The position numbers and the translations under genes were made by a program. This document shows positions 54,093 to 62,657 of a stretch of DNA of 64,000 nucleotides, in pieces. Location: positions 1-64,000 of the forward strand of contig NZ_QBKZ01000016.1 of the NCBI RefSeq assembly GCF_003056725.1. Direction: 5' to 3'. Numbering within the stretch: the stretch's first letter is position 1; each line of letters starts with the position of its first letter. Under the pieces are notes generated by a model. The model did not search any database, was not told the origin of the DNA, and worked only from the letters and a program-made list of their open reading frames with translations. The stretch is from Mangrovicoccus ximenensis. GTDB taxonomy: Bacteria > Pseudomonadota > Alphaproteobacteria > Rhodobacterales > Rhodobacteraceae.

Positions 54093-55124
54093 ATGCAGCA
54101 CAACCAGGGATATCCGATCAAGTTCCGCCAGCTTCTCTATCTGAAGGCGCTGGCGGAGCACGGCTCGATTTCGGCGGCGGCCAGCGCGCTCAACATGGCG
54201 CAGCCTTCCCTGTCCGAGACGATCGCCAAGCTGGAGAAGTCGCTCGGCGTGCAACTGGCCGTGCGCGGCGCGCGCGGCATCCAGATGACCGAGGCTGGCG
54301 ACATGCTGGCCCGCGGCGGCGCCGAGCTCCTGGAGAAGCTCGACGAGCTGGTCACCCAGGTGCGGCACTGCTCCACGGAGCCGAAGGGCAAGGTGTCGGT
54401 CGGCATTCCGCCGGGGCTGAGCCTGCTGCTGTCGGTGCCGCTCCTGGAAACCATCTATGCCGAATATCCCGATATCCGCCTGTCGATTTCCGAGGCGGTG
54501 ACCGGCGACATCCTCGACTGGCTCGATCGCGACCGGCTGAATCTCGGGCTGGTCTACGAGGCCTATGACAACGCCAACTTCAGCTTCGAGCCGCTTCTGG
54601 TGGAGGAACTCTTCCTGGTGACCGCGCCGGACAACTGGGAGGGCGAGATCGGCCCCGACGGCGTTGCGCTCGACAGCGTGAGCGCGCGCGACCTGGAACG
54701 GCTGCCGCTGATCACCACCGGCTACCATGCCTTCGGGACCCGCGGGCTGCAGGGCAAGGTGGCGCGCTCGCTGGGGATCGAGCTGAACGTGATCGCGACG
54801 CTCGACTCGCTGCCGCAGATCGTCGAGATGGTCAGCCGCGCCAGCGCCTATGCGATCCTGCCGCACGGGGCCGTGCACCGCCAGGTCGAGCAGAAGCGCC
54901 TGGCGCTGGTGCGGATCAAGGAACCGGTGATCCGGCGCACCGCCTATCTGGCGCGCAAGCGCACCCAGGCCGTGCCGCGCGCCGTCGACATCGTCGAGGA
55001 GACGGTGAAGGTGATCCTGCGCGAGCTTGTCGAAAAGTTCGGCATCGAAGGCACATTGCCCTATTCGCCGGAGATCGCTCCGGTTGCGGAGCTTCCGCCG
55101 GAGCCGAAACCGGACGCGGCCTGA
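54093..55124 (+). CDS. LysR-family transcriptional regulator
   Basis: A 343-residue LysR protein, longer than usual because of an acidic/proline-rich C-terminal tail. The helix-turn-helix is intact (ALAEHGSISAAASALNMAQP, SLSETIAKLEKSLG) and the effector domain begins near 93 (KGKVSVGIPPGLSLLLSVPL), resembling NAC/Cbl-like regulators. It lies between two TRAP systems and is the likely regulator of one or both. AGGGAGGA precedes the ATG. Confidence 0.92.
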   Translation: MQHNQGYPIKFRQLLYLKALAEHGSISAAASALNMAQPSLSETIAKLEKSLGVQLAVRGARGIQMTEAGDMLARGGAELLEKLDELVTQVRHCSTEPKGKVSVGIPPGLSLLLSVPLLETIYAEYPDIRLSISEAVTGDILDWLDRDRLNLGLVYEAYDNANFSFEPLLVEELFLVTAPDNWEGEIGPDGVALDSVSARDLERLPLITTGYHAFGTRGLQGKVARSLGIELNVIATLDSLPQIVEMVSRASAYAILPHGAVHRQVEQKRLALVRIKEPVIRRTAYLARKRTQAVPRAVDIVEETVKVILRELVEKFGIEGTLPYSPEIAPVAELPPEPKPDAA

Positions 55125-55143
55125 GCCGCGCCGGGGCAGGGCC

Positions 55144-56085
55144 TCATTCCGGAGGCAGCCCCGCCGATCTGGCCGTCGTCGGCCGGATCATGCTCCGGCG
55201 TTCCCGCCAGATGATCGCCAGCCCCGCGGCTGCCAGGATGGCGCCGCCATAGATCGTGCTGCCGTCGGGGATGTCGCCGAAGACGGCGAAGCCGAAGGCG
55301 GTGGCGAAGATCAGCGACGTGTATTCGAAGGGCGCGGTGGTCGAGGCCGGGGCGGAGCGCAGGCTTTCGGTCAGCGCCAGCTGCGAGAGCCCGCCGACCA
55401 GGCCGATTATTGCCAGGATGGCGGCCTGGCGCGCATCCGGAACGACCCAGCCGAAGGGGATGGTGAAGGCGAGGATGGCCGAGGCGTAGATGCCGAGCCA
55501 GATCGCGATGGTCGTGGATTTCTCGGTGCGCACCAGCTGGCCGACCAGCAGAAGCGTCAGCGCCAGCGTCGCAGCGGCGGTCAGCGCGGCGCCGGCGCCG
55601 ATCAGCTCGGCATCGCTGGCAATGGCGGTGCCGCCGCCGAGCAGCGTCAGCTTCGGCCAGGTGACGACGAGCACGCCGAGGAAGCCGAAGCCCACCGCCG
55701 CCCAGCGGAACAGCCGCACCGTCTCGCCCAGGATCAGCGCCGAGAGCGCCACCACGAAGAGCGGCTGGGTGTATTGCAGCGTGACCGCCTCGGGCAGCGG
55801 CAGCGACCGCACGGCGAGAAAGGTCAGGCCCATCGTCGTCAGCGACAGCAGCGCACGGGTGAAGTGGCCGAAGGGACGTCGGGTGCGGATCGCATCGCGC
55901 AGCTGGCGGCGCAGCGCCAGAATGGCGACGATCGGCAGGATCGCGAGGAGCGAGCGGAAGAACATCAGCTGGGTGACCGGCATGCCCTGGACCAGCTTGA
56001 CCAGCGTGAGCATCGCAGCGGTCAGGAAGAGATGGAGGATCTTGAAGCCGATCGCGCGGATCGGACTGTAGGGGTCGGCCGTCAT
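55144..56085 (-). CDS. EamA/DMT-family exporter, paralogue of the one at 48536
   Basis: A 313-residue ten-helix EamA protein. It shares long stretches with the first copy: LPLPEAVTLQYTQPLFVVAL here against LPLPEAVTLQYSQPLFVVAL there, and WPKLTLL and FEYTSLIFA in both. It converges on the LysR gene with 19 bases between stops and lies 127 bases after the second DctM. The pairing of an EamA gene with each TRAP set looks like a duplicated module. Confidence 0.88.
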   Translation of the reverse strand: MTADPYSPIRAIGFKILHLFLTAAMLTLVKLVQGMPVTQLMFFRSLLAILPIVAILALRRQLRDAIRTRRPFGHFTRALLSLTTMGLTFLAVRSLPLPEAVTLQYTQPLFVVALSALILGETVRLFRWAAVGFGFLGVLVVTWPKLTLLGGGTAIASDAELIGAGAALTAAATLALTLLLVGQLVRTEKSTTIAIWLGIYASAILAFTIPFGWVVPDARQAAILAIIGLVGGLSQLALTESLRSAPASTTAPFEYTSLIFATAFGFAVFGDIPDGSTIYGGAILAAAGLAIIWRERRSMIRPTTARSAGLPPE

Positions 56086-56212
56086 TGGCGGGGTTCCGTG
56101 GATGGGGCGGAGGGCAGGCGGCTGGGCCGCCGGGAATGCGGCAGGATCGCAAGCGGCTGGGGCCGCCCGGTGCGGAGGCCCCGCCGACCAGAGGGACCGG
56201 CAGGGCAGGGGC

Positions 56213-57514
56213 TCAGCGGTAGACCATGTCCGGCAGCCAGGTGGCGATCTGCGGGAAGGCGATCAGCAGGAGCGCCATGGCCAGCATCGGCACCAGGAAG
56301 GGCAGCGCGCCGATGGCGACATCCGCGAACTTGCCGCCGCGCGTTCGCACCCCCTGCGCGACATAGAGATTCATGCCGATGGGCGGCGTGATCAGCCCGG
56401 CCTCCATCAGGATCACGGTGAGAATGCCGAACCAGACGCCGGTGAAGTCCTCGGCGCCGAGCTGCACGACGATCGGGAAGATCACCGGCACGGTGGTCAG
56501 CATCATCGACAGCGTTTCCATGAACATGCCCAGCACGATGTAGAAAAGCACGATGATCAGCATGGTCTCCACCGGGCTCAACCCGAGGCCGCTGATCACC
56601 GCGAGGATCGCCTTGGTCACGCCCATGAAGGCGAAGACGAAGTTCAGGAACAGCGCGGCCAGCACGATGAACAGGATCATCGCAGTGGTCTTCATCGTCC
56701 CGAGCGCGGCTTCGGCGATCATCGACAGGGTCAGCGTGCGGTTCACCGCCGCCAGCAGCAGCGCCATGCAGACGCCAACGGCCGCCGCCTCGGTGGGCGT
56801 GGCGATGCCTGCATAGATCGAGCCGACGACGGCCAGGAACAGCAGCAACGGCGCGGCCAGGTCCGGCAGGCAGGCGAAGCGTTCCTTCCAGCTGGTCCTG
56901 ACCCGCGTCCCGCCCCAGGACGGACGCAGCGAGCAGGCGACGAGCACCGCGAGCATGAAGGACAGTGCCAGCAGCAGCCCGGGAATGAAGCCCGCCAGGT
57001 AGAGCTCGGGAATCGAGGTCTCGGTCAGCACGCCGAAGAGGATCAGCGAGACCGAGGGCGGGATCAGGATGCCGAGCGTGCCGCCGGCGGCGAGCGAGCC
57101 CATGAACAGGCTCTCGTTGTACTTGTGCCGCTCGATCTCGGGATAGGCGGCGACGCCGATCGTCGCCGTGGTCGCAACGCTGGAGCCGGAGGTCGCCGCG
57201 AAGAGCGTGCAGGTGCCGATATTCGCATGGATCAGCCCGCCGGGCAGCCAGGTCAGCCATTTGCTAACGGCGTTGTACATCCGGCTGGCGATGCCCGAGC
57301 GCAGCATGATCTCGCCGAGCAGGATAAAGAGCGGCGCCGAGACCAGCAGGAAGTCGATGCTTTTCTCCCAGTAGATGTTGCCGATCGCCCGCGAAAGGCG
57401 GCCGTTCATGTAGACGTCGTCAAGCCCGAAGCCCAGCAGGCCCAGAACGGCGCCGACCGGAATGGCGGCGACCAGCAGCACGACGATGGCGATGACAATC
57501 CAGAGCGCGGCCAT
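56213..57514 (-). CDS. TRAP transporter large permease (DctM), second system
   Basis: A 433-residue DctM protein with about 12 spans: ATSGSSVATTATIGVAAYPEI near residue 100, GTLGILIPPSVSLILFGVL, and TPTEAAAVGVCMALLL near 245. It starts one base inside the DctQ stop (TAATG), so the two are coupled. It is only distantly related to the DctM at 50613. Confidence 0.93.
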   Translation of the reverse strand: MAALWIVIAIVVLLVAAIPVGAVLGLLGFGLDDVYMNGRLSRAIGNIYWEKSIDFLLVSAPLFILLGEIMLRSGIASRMYNAVSKWLTWLPGGLIHANIGTCTLFAATSGSSVATTATIGVAAYPEIERHKYNESLFMGSLAAGGTLGILIPPSVSLILFGVLTETSIPELYLAGFIPGLLLALSFMLAVLVACSLRPSWGGTRVRTSWKERFACLPDLAAPLLLFLAVVGSIYAGIATPTEAAAVGVCMALLLAAVNRTLTLSMIAEAALGTMKTTAMILFIVLAALFLNFVFAFMGVTKAILAVISGLGLSPVETMLIIVLFYIVLGMFMETLSMMLTTVPVIFPIVVQLGAEDFTGVWFGILTVILMEAGLITPPIGMNLYVAQGVRTRGGKFADVAIGALPFLVPMLAMALLLIAFPQIATWLPDMVYR

Positions 57515-58116
57515 TACCGGGCCTCCTTCTTCTGGTGATGGGAGACGTCGATATGGGTTTCCTCCTCGATCGCTTCCTCGATGCTGGGGATGCCCGCGAC
57601 GCGGTTCACATGGGCGTAGTCGCGGCGCAGCAGCGAGACCACGGCGCAGATTGCCAGGAACAGCGCGGTCAGGAAGAACAGCACATAGCCGAGCATCCAG
57701 AAGAACTGCGGCATCCAGAGCGGGATGCTGACCACGCCGACGGTCATCGTGCCCGAATTCCAGGACTTGGAGAACACGCCGTAGATCGATTTCGTCAGGG
57801 TCGCGACGAAGATCAGCAGGAGTACCATCGCGACAGCGTCGAGCACGGCGCGGATGCGTGGCGGAAGGTGGGTGTAGACCGGGTCGATACGGATGTTGGC
57901 GCGGTCGATCAGGGCATAGGGATAGGCGACGGCGGTGGCGGCGGCGAAGACGAAGCCGGCGATCTCGGTCGCGCCGCCCAGCGTGACGGGCGTGAACTTG
58001 CGCAGGATGACGTCGATCGTGATCATGACCGCGACCAGGATCATCCCGAGCCCGCCCGCGATTGCCGCGGCGCGCGCGACCTTCTCGAGCCCGGCATGGG
58101 TTTTTCTGAGAGACAT
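57514..58116 (-). CDS. TRAP transporter small permease (DctQ), second system
   Basis: A 200-residue protein with four membrane helices (VAVMITIDVILRKFTPVTLG near residue 28, and YPYALIDRANIRIDPVYTHL). It has a charged C-terminal tail ending in HHQKKEAR. The ATG at 58116 is preferred to an upstream start with no family homology. It lies between DctP and DctM in one operon. Confidence 0.9.
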   Translation of the reverse strand: MSLRKTHAGLEKVARAAAIAGGLGMILVAVMITIDVILRKFTPVTLGGATEIAGFVFAAATAVAYPYALIDRANIRIDPVYTHLPPRIRAVLDAVAMVLLLIFVATLTKSIYGVFSKSWNSGTMTVGVVSIPLWMPQFFWMLGYVLFFLTALFLAICAVVSLLRRDYAHVNRVAGIPSIEEAIEEETHIDVSHHQKKEAR

Positions 58117-58185
58117 GGGGGAACCTGAATGGTGAGTTCGGGGAAGGTGCGCCCCGCGGCGCACCCTGCTGTGGCGCCTGCCGGC

Positions 58186-59259
58186 CTACGGGGCGGCCGT
58201 CAGTCCGAGCGTGCCGCCGACAAGTTCGTTCCATTCCGCCGCGCAGCCGTCGCCGCAGCGCTCGGCCCACCGCTTGAGGACATAGGTCTCCACCGTCGGC
58301 TTCAGCGCCTCCTCTTCGGCGGCATCCATGCTGATCAGCGTCATGCCGCCCGGCTCTCCGATTCCGCAGGGGCCGTCGGTCAGGCAGGCGAGCGCTTCCT
58401 CGGTGGCGGTGACGGTGAACTCTTTGTAGCGCGCTTCGAGATCGGCGAACTGCTCCGTCATGAAGGCCTGGGTGTCTTCGTTCAGGCTGTTCCAGGTGTC
58501 GCCGTTCATCGCGAGGAAATGGGTGGAGTAGCCTGCCGGCAGGTCGACGATGGCGTTGGTGATCTGCTGCATCTTGGCGCCATAGGCCGCGTTCGGCGCG
58601 GTGATCGCGCAGTCGAGCACGCCGCGCTCCAGCGCCGGCACGATGTCGGCGAAGGCCATGGTGACCGGGACGCCGCCGAGACCTTCGACAAAATTTGCAT
58701 AGGCGGTGCTGTGGACCCGCATCTTCTTGCCGCGCAGCGTGTCGAGCGTGAAGCCCTCGGTCTCGGCCTCCGACAGCTTGCAATAGGCCTGCAGCTTGGG
58801 CTGGACGTAGAGCACCATGAGCTTGGCGTGGTGGTTCTCTTCGAACTGGGTTTCGAGAAGCGGGCGGTAATCGGCAAGGGCCGCGCGGAACGTCTCGAGA
58901 TCGTTGGTCAGGCCGGGCAGTTCAAGGCCCTCGACGATCGGGCTGGTGCCGGAAATATAGCCGATCACGCCGAAGCTGATGTCGCTGGTGCCCAGTTCCA
59001 GCAGTTCGAGGATCTCGAAGCCGGTCAGTCCGAGTTCGGTATAGGGCACGGCATTGGTGGTGATCTTTCCGCCGGAGCGTTCCGGAAGCTCTTCGTTGAA
59101 GAAGGGCAGTTCCAGCGTCGTGACGAAGTTGTTGGTATGCGTTCCGGTCACGATCTCGAAATGCCGCTTCTGAACTTCCGCTTGGGCAGAAGCTGCCCCG
59201 AAAAAGGCGAGTCCTGCGCCTGCGAGCGCAAGGCTGCGCAGGATTGGAGATGTGGTCAT
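58186..59259 (-). CDS. TRAP transporter periplasmic binding protein (DctP), second system
   Basis: A 357-residue DctP-type protein. The signal peptide spans about residues 1-26 (LRSLALAGAGLAFFGAASAQA). LDTLRGKKMRVHSTAYANFV near residue 160 contains the conserved ligand arginine, followed by VPALERGVLDCAITAPNAA. Four cysteines near the C-terminus (CLTDGPC, CGDGC) may form disulfides, unusual for the family. The ATG at 59259 follows GGGAGGAC. It heads the dctPQM operon. Confidence 0.92.
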   Translation of the reverse strand: MTTSPILRSLALAGAGLAFFGAASAQAEVQKRHFEIVTGTHTNNFVTTLELPFFNEELPERSGGKITTNAVPYTELGLTGFEILELLELGTSDISFGVIGYISGTSPIVEGLELPGLTNDLETFRAALADYRPLLETQFEENHHAKLMVLYVQPKLQAYCKLSEAETEGFTLDTLRGKKMRVHSTAYANFVEGLGGVPVTMAFADIVPALERGVLDCAITAPNAAYGAKMQQITNAIVDLPAGYSTHFLAMNGDTWNSLNEDTQAFMTEQFADLEARYKEFTVTATEEALACLTDGPCGIGEPGGMTLISMDAAEEEALKPTVETYVLKRWAERCGDGCAAEWNELVGGTLGLTAAP

Positions 59260-59720
59260 TTTCTGTCCTCCCTGGGTGCCATGGTGGAAAGGGCACTCCT
59301 GTATTTCCGGTGCCTCCGGGGGCCGGCTGGCGGCGGCTTTCCATGCATAACTGATACCATTGCCCGGGGCTCCGGTCATCGGGGACAGCTATAGGTGCAC
59401 CCCGTCCTGACCATCGCCTGGACCAATGGAGAATTTTCACTCCGCGAAAGAACGCGGCATCGTTCCAATAAATGGACAATGGAGAGGACGGGTTCGGGAC
59501 GGGGTGAAGCTTCTTTTTTTCCTAATTTCATATTCTTTTGGGCAGAATTCATTCCGTTGTTCAGTTGGCAAGCGGCGCCTTCCTGTCGGTTCCGGATAGG
59601 AAAAACCGATAATTTCGACAGGCGGGGCCAACGCGCTCCTGCACGGACCCGCATGCTGGCGGAAGAACTTCGAAAAGCTTGCCTTGATGTTTTCGAGCCG
59701 TTACCAAATTCGGAAGGAAG
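59260..59720 (+). promoter_or_regulatory. 461-bp divergent intergenic region with an A/T-rich core and dyads
   Basis: No gene is seen. GCTATAGGTGC (59388-59398) resembles the dyad upstream of the LysR gene. CCAATGGAGAATTTTCACTCC begins near 59423, and a related CAATGGAAAATTCT recurs at 59752 next to TTTCCA-CAA-TGGAAA, at the start of the LuxR gene. Bases about 59505-59640 are strikingly T-rich for this genome. These look like promoters and regulator sites for the dctP operon (left) and luxR (right). Confidence 0.45.
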
Positions 59721-60620
59721 ATGCCCCCGGAACCGTGCGAAAAAATTTCCACAATGGAAAATTCTGGGGGCGTGAAAGGGTTCGTCGCGTTTCGCCGGAG
59801 AGCTGAAAACGGGGTTGCAGGAATGGTTTCGGCCATTGGGGATTCCTTGGTATGGAGAGCGAAAGGCCAGTCCAGCGCTGCGAACGCGCAGGGCGTGCGG
59901 TCGCTTTTCGCCGCGATGGGCGGTTCGGGATTCTACGGGGCACTCACCCGGATGCTGTCGGAACTCGCCGGGGTCGACGATTATCACGTCTTTTCCTTGG
60001 ATGCCGGAAAACCGGAGCTCATTGCCAAGGGCAGTCTCGACGGCGGCTGCGGGGCCGGGCGCCAGTTCGAGATCTACATGCAGCGCCGTCTCTGGCAGCA
60101 GGACAGCACCATCCTCCAGCTCTGTCCCCCGGACGGCGCCGAAACGCTCCTGCTGCGGACCGACGCAGCGACCGTGCCCTGCCGCCGCCTGCGCGAGCAT
60201 TGGCGGCAGGAACAGTTCGCCGAACGGCTGATGATGTGCTGCTGCGAGGGTGGCAGGCCTCTCGCCATGACCCTTGTCCGCCGGGAAAACCGGCCCTTCG
60301 CACGTGACGGGCTGGACCGGCTCGCTTTGGCGGCGCACCTGCTGCTGCCGCTGCTGGCGCGCCACGAGGAGCTGGCCTCCGAGCGGGGCAGCCACATCCG
60401 TGCCCTGACCTCGCTGCCCGTGATCGAGGGTATCCTCGCGTCTGCGGACACAGGATTTCCGCCCCGCGAAAGCCAGGTCTGCGCCCGGCTGCTCTACGGG
60501 ATGAGCGCGGGCGCGATCGCGGCGGATCTCGGTCTCGGCACGGAAACGGTCGTGTCCTACCGCAAACGGATCTACCAGCGGCTTTCGATCGGCAGCCACC
60601 GCGAAATGCTGCTGTGGTAG
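59721..60620 (+). CDS. LuxR-type helix-turn-helix regulator
   Basis: Up to 299 residues, ending in a LuxR/GerE DNA-binding domain (FPPRESQVCARLLYGMSAGA, IAADLGLGTETVVSYRKRIY). The N-terminal two thirds is a sensor-like region I cannot name; it is not an obvious receiver or autoinducer domain. Start sites at 59721, 59754 and 59823 are all possible; the first has AAGGAAG close by. It is divergent from the second TRAP operon and upstream of a lactonase gene, so it may control either. Confidence 0.78.
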   Translation: MPPEPCEKISTMENSGGVKGFVAFRRRAENGVAGMVSAIGDSLVWRAKGQSSAANAQGVRSLFAAMGGSGFYGALTRMLSELAGVDDYHVFSLDAGKPELIAKGSLDGGCGAGRQFEIYMQRRLWQQDSTILQLCPPDGAETLLLRTDAATVPCRRLREHWRQEQFAERLMMCCCEGGRPLAMTLVRRENRPFARDGLDRLALAAHLLLPLLARHEELASERGSHIRALTSLPVIEGILASADTGFPPRESQVCARLLYGMSAGAIAADLGLGTETVVSYRKRIYQRLSIGSHREMLLW

Positions 60621-60631
60621 CTGCAGCTCTC

Positions 60632-60659
60632 CGGCGGGGCTGCCGACCGTTCCCCGCCG
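60632..60659 (+). terminator. Hairpin after luxR
   Basis: An 8-bp stem (CGGCGGGG with CCCCGCCG) and 12-base loop lie 11 bases past the luxR stop. A second hairpin with 8-bp arms at 60683-60702, between the convergent genes, may serve the lactonase gene. Neither has a clear T-run. Confidence 0.5.
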
Positions 60660-60710
60660 CAATGACGCCATGCAGGATGGCAGGGCGGCCGAAGGGCCGC
60701 CCCGTCGCTT

Positions 60711-61622
60711 TCAGGCCATGGCCGGAGCGAAGTCCCGCGAGGGCACGTCGACGCGCACGGCCTGGATCTCGCCCTTCGGGTCGGCGATGCGGCGGCCGGG
60801 ATCGAAATCGGCCGGGGTGGCGCACAGGAACAGCGTCCGCCCGTCCGCGCCGCCCAGCGTGCAGGCATAGCAGTTCAGCGCGCCGGTAGAGACCTCGTCG
60901 AGGATTGCGCCGCCCTCTGCGACGCGCAGGGCGCGCGGCCGCAGGAAGTCGGCGACCCAGATCGCGCCCTCGGCATCCGGGCAGGAGATCCCGTCGGGCG
61001 CCACGGCCAGCTCGTCCATCGCCTCGTGAAGGTCATCATGTTCGGCCACCGGGCCGAAGCGGGCCCAGTCGCGGCGTGCGGACAGCGTGCCGTCGGGACG
61101 GATGTCGAAGGCCGAGAGGCACTGGCCGAAGGATTCCGCGACGACCAGCGTCGTGCCGTCGATCACGGTCGAGCCGTTCGGGAAATGCAGCGGGTCGCTT
61201 GCCGGACGGAAGCTGCCGTCGGGATCGACCCGCAGCACGGCGACCGGCTCGCGCGGGGCGCCGCCCATGATGTCGAAGCCGTGCCCGCCCACCCAGGCGC
61301 GGCCCTCGGCATCCACCACCATGTCGTTGAGGTCCCACCGGGTGAAATCCGACGCATCGGCATGGACCGCGAGCGTGCCGTCATGTTCGCGGCGGATGAT
61401 CTGGCGGTGATGCATCGCGACGACGAGCAGGCGGCCGTCGGGCAGCCAGCCCAGGCCGGAGGGCGGGCAGTCGAGCTGCACCTCGGTCCTCAGATCCGAG
61501 CCGTCCTCCAGGCAGGAATGGACGCGGTGGCGGTAGAGGTCGACGAACCAGAAGCGGCCGTCATGCCAGCGGGCATCCTCGGTATGGGTGAAACCGTCGG
61601 CGATCGTGACAGGTGTCTTCAC
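60711..61622 (-). CDS. SMP-30/gluconolactonase/LRE family protein
   Basis: A 303-residue six-bladed propeller lactonase. The metal ligands of the family are visible: Glu in HTEDARWHDGRFWFVDLYRH, Asn in WDLNDMVVDAEGRAWVGG and Asp in APDGISCPDAEGAIWVADFL. Such enzymes hydrolyse sugar or other lactones. The start is GTG at 61622 behind AGGGAGAGAG. The next gene upstream in the same direction is a truncated GMC oxidoreductase, so oxidation of an alcohol or sugar followed by lactone opening is a plausible pathway. Confidence 0.88.
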   Translation of the reverse strand: MKTPVTIADGFTHTEDARWHDGRFWFVDLYRHRVHSCLEDGSDLRTEVQLDCPPSGLGWLPDGRLLVVAMHHRQIIRREHDGTLAVHADASDFTRWDLNDMVVDAEGRAWVGGHGFDIMGGAPREPVAVLRVDPDGSFRPASDPLHFPNGSTVIDGTTLVVAESFGQCLSAFDIRPDGTLSARRDWARFGPVAEHDDLHEAMDELAVAPDGISCPDAEGAIWVADFLRPRALRVAEGGAILDEVSTGALNCYACTLGGADGRTLFLCATPADFDPGRRIADPKGEIQAVRVDVPSRDFAPAMA

Positions 61623-61654
61623 ATCTCTCTCCCTTTTCCATGTGAATCCGGATG

Positions 61655-62515
61655 TCAGGCCCGGCCCGTCTCCCCGCGGACCAGATCTGCAGCTTTCTCG
61701 GCGATCATCACCGTCGGCGCATGGGTGTTGCCGCCGATGATGCGGGGCATGACCGAGGCGTCGGCGACGCGCAGTCCCGCGATCCCGTGCACCCGCAGCC
61801 GGGGATCGACCACGGCCATCGGGTCGCGGCCCATCTTGCAGGTGCCGACCGGATGCCAGGAGGTGCCGCCGCTGCCGCGGATATAGCCCTCCAGCGCCTC
61901 GTCGGTTTCGAGCCCCGTGCCGGGGGCCAGCTCCGCCTCGATCCGCGTCGCGATCGGCGCGGCGCCGAGCACCTTGCGCATCAGCCGGATGCCCGAGATC
62001 AGCCGCCGGACATCCCCCGGATCGTCCAGGTAGTTCGGATGGAACTCGGGATCGGCCATCGGGTCGGGGCTGGCGGTGCGCAGCTCGCCGCGCGAGTCCG
62101 GATGGACCAGCACGCAGGCGCCGCTGATGCCGGGCAGGGGGTCGATCTCGACCTTGCCGCCGGGCAGGAACTGCGAGGTCATCGGCCGGATTGCCAGCTG
62201 CAGGTCGGGCTGCGGCCGGTCCGGCGTGCTGCGCACATAGGCGCTGACCGCCGAGGAGCCCATCGCGAGGAAGCCGCCCCGGGTCGCCAGGTAGCGCGCG
62301 CCCTCGAGATATTTCCGCCAGCCGCGGAGCCGGTGGTTGAGCGAACTGTCCGGCGTCACGCGCAGCGCGAAGGGCGCGTTCCAGTGATCCTGCAGGTTCC
62401 GGCCGACGCCCGGCAGATGGGCGGCGACCGGGATGCCGAGCCGCTGCAGCTGTGCGCCGTCGCCGATGCCCGACAGCGCCAGAAGATGCGGCGAGGCCAG
62501 CGCGGTGGGCGCGCC
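61655..62515 (-). pseudogene. GMC-family FAD oxidoreductase (choline-dehydrogenase-like), 5'-truncated
   Basis: About 286 residues of the C-terminal half: ASPHLLALSGIGDGAQLQRL, the GMC signature region LPGVGRNLQDHW, the catalytic SGGTSWHPVGTCKMG with the active-site histidine, and the closing RVADASVMPRIIGGNTHAPT. The FAD-binding N-terminal half is missing at the breakpoint near 62515, where a gene from the other strand begins. It would otherwise oxidise an alcohol or polyol. Confidence 0.85.
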
Positions 62516-62648
62516 GTTCGTGCTGGGCAGGGCCGGGGTGATCGCCGATCTGGCTCCGCAGCTCTCGCCGGAGGAAGCGCGCGCGCTGGCGTCGAGCGCG
62601 CGGCTGCTGAAGGACACGCTGGACGCGGTGCCGGCGGCGCCGCTCTGA
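62516..62648 (+). pseudogene. C-terminal end of a probable lactate/malate-dehydrogenase-family protein
   Basis: About 43 residues, VLGRAGVIADLAPQLSPEEA followed by RALASSARLLKDTLDAV, resemble the final strand and long helix of NAD-dependent lactate/malate dehydrogenases. Nothing upstream belongs to the same gene, since the GMC fragment abuts it. The assignment is tentative because the piece is short. Confidence 0.4.
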
Positions 62649-62657
62649 GCCCGCGGC

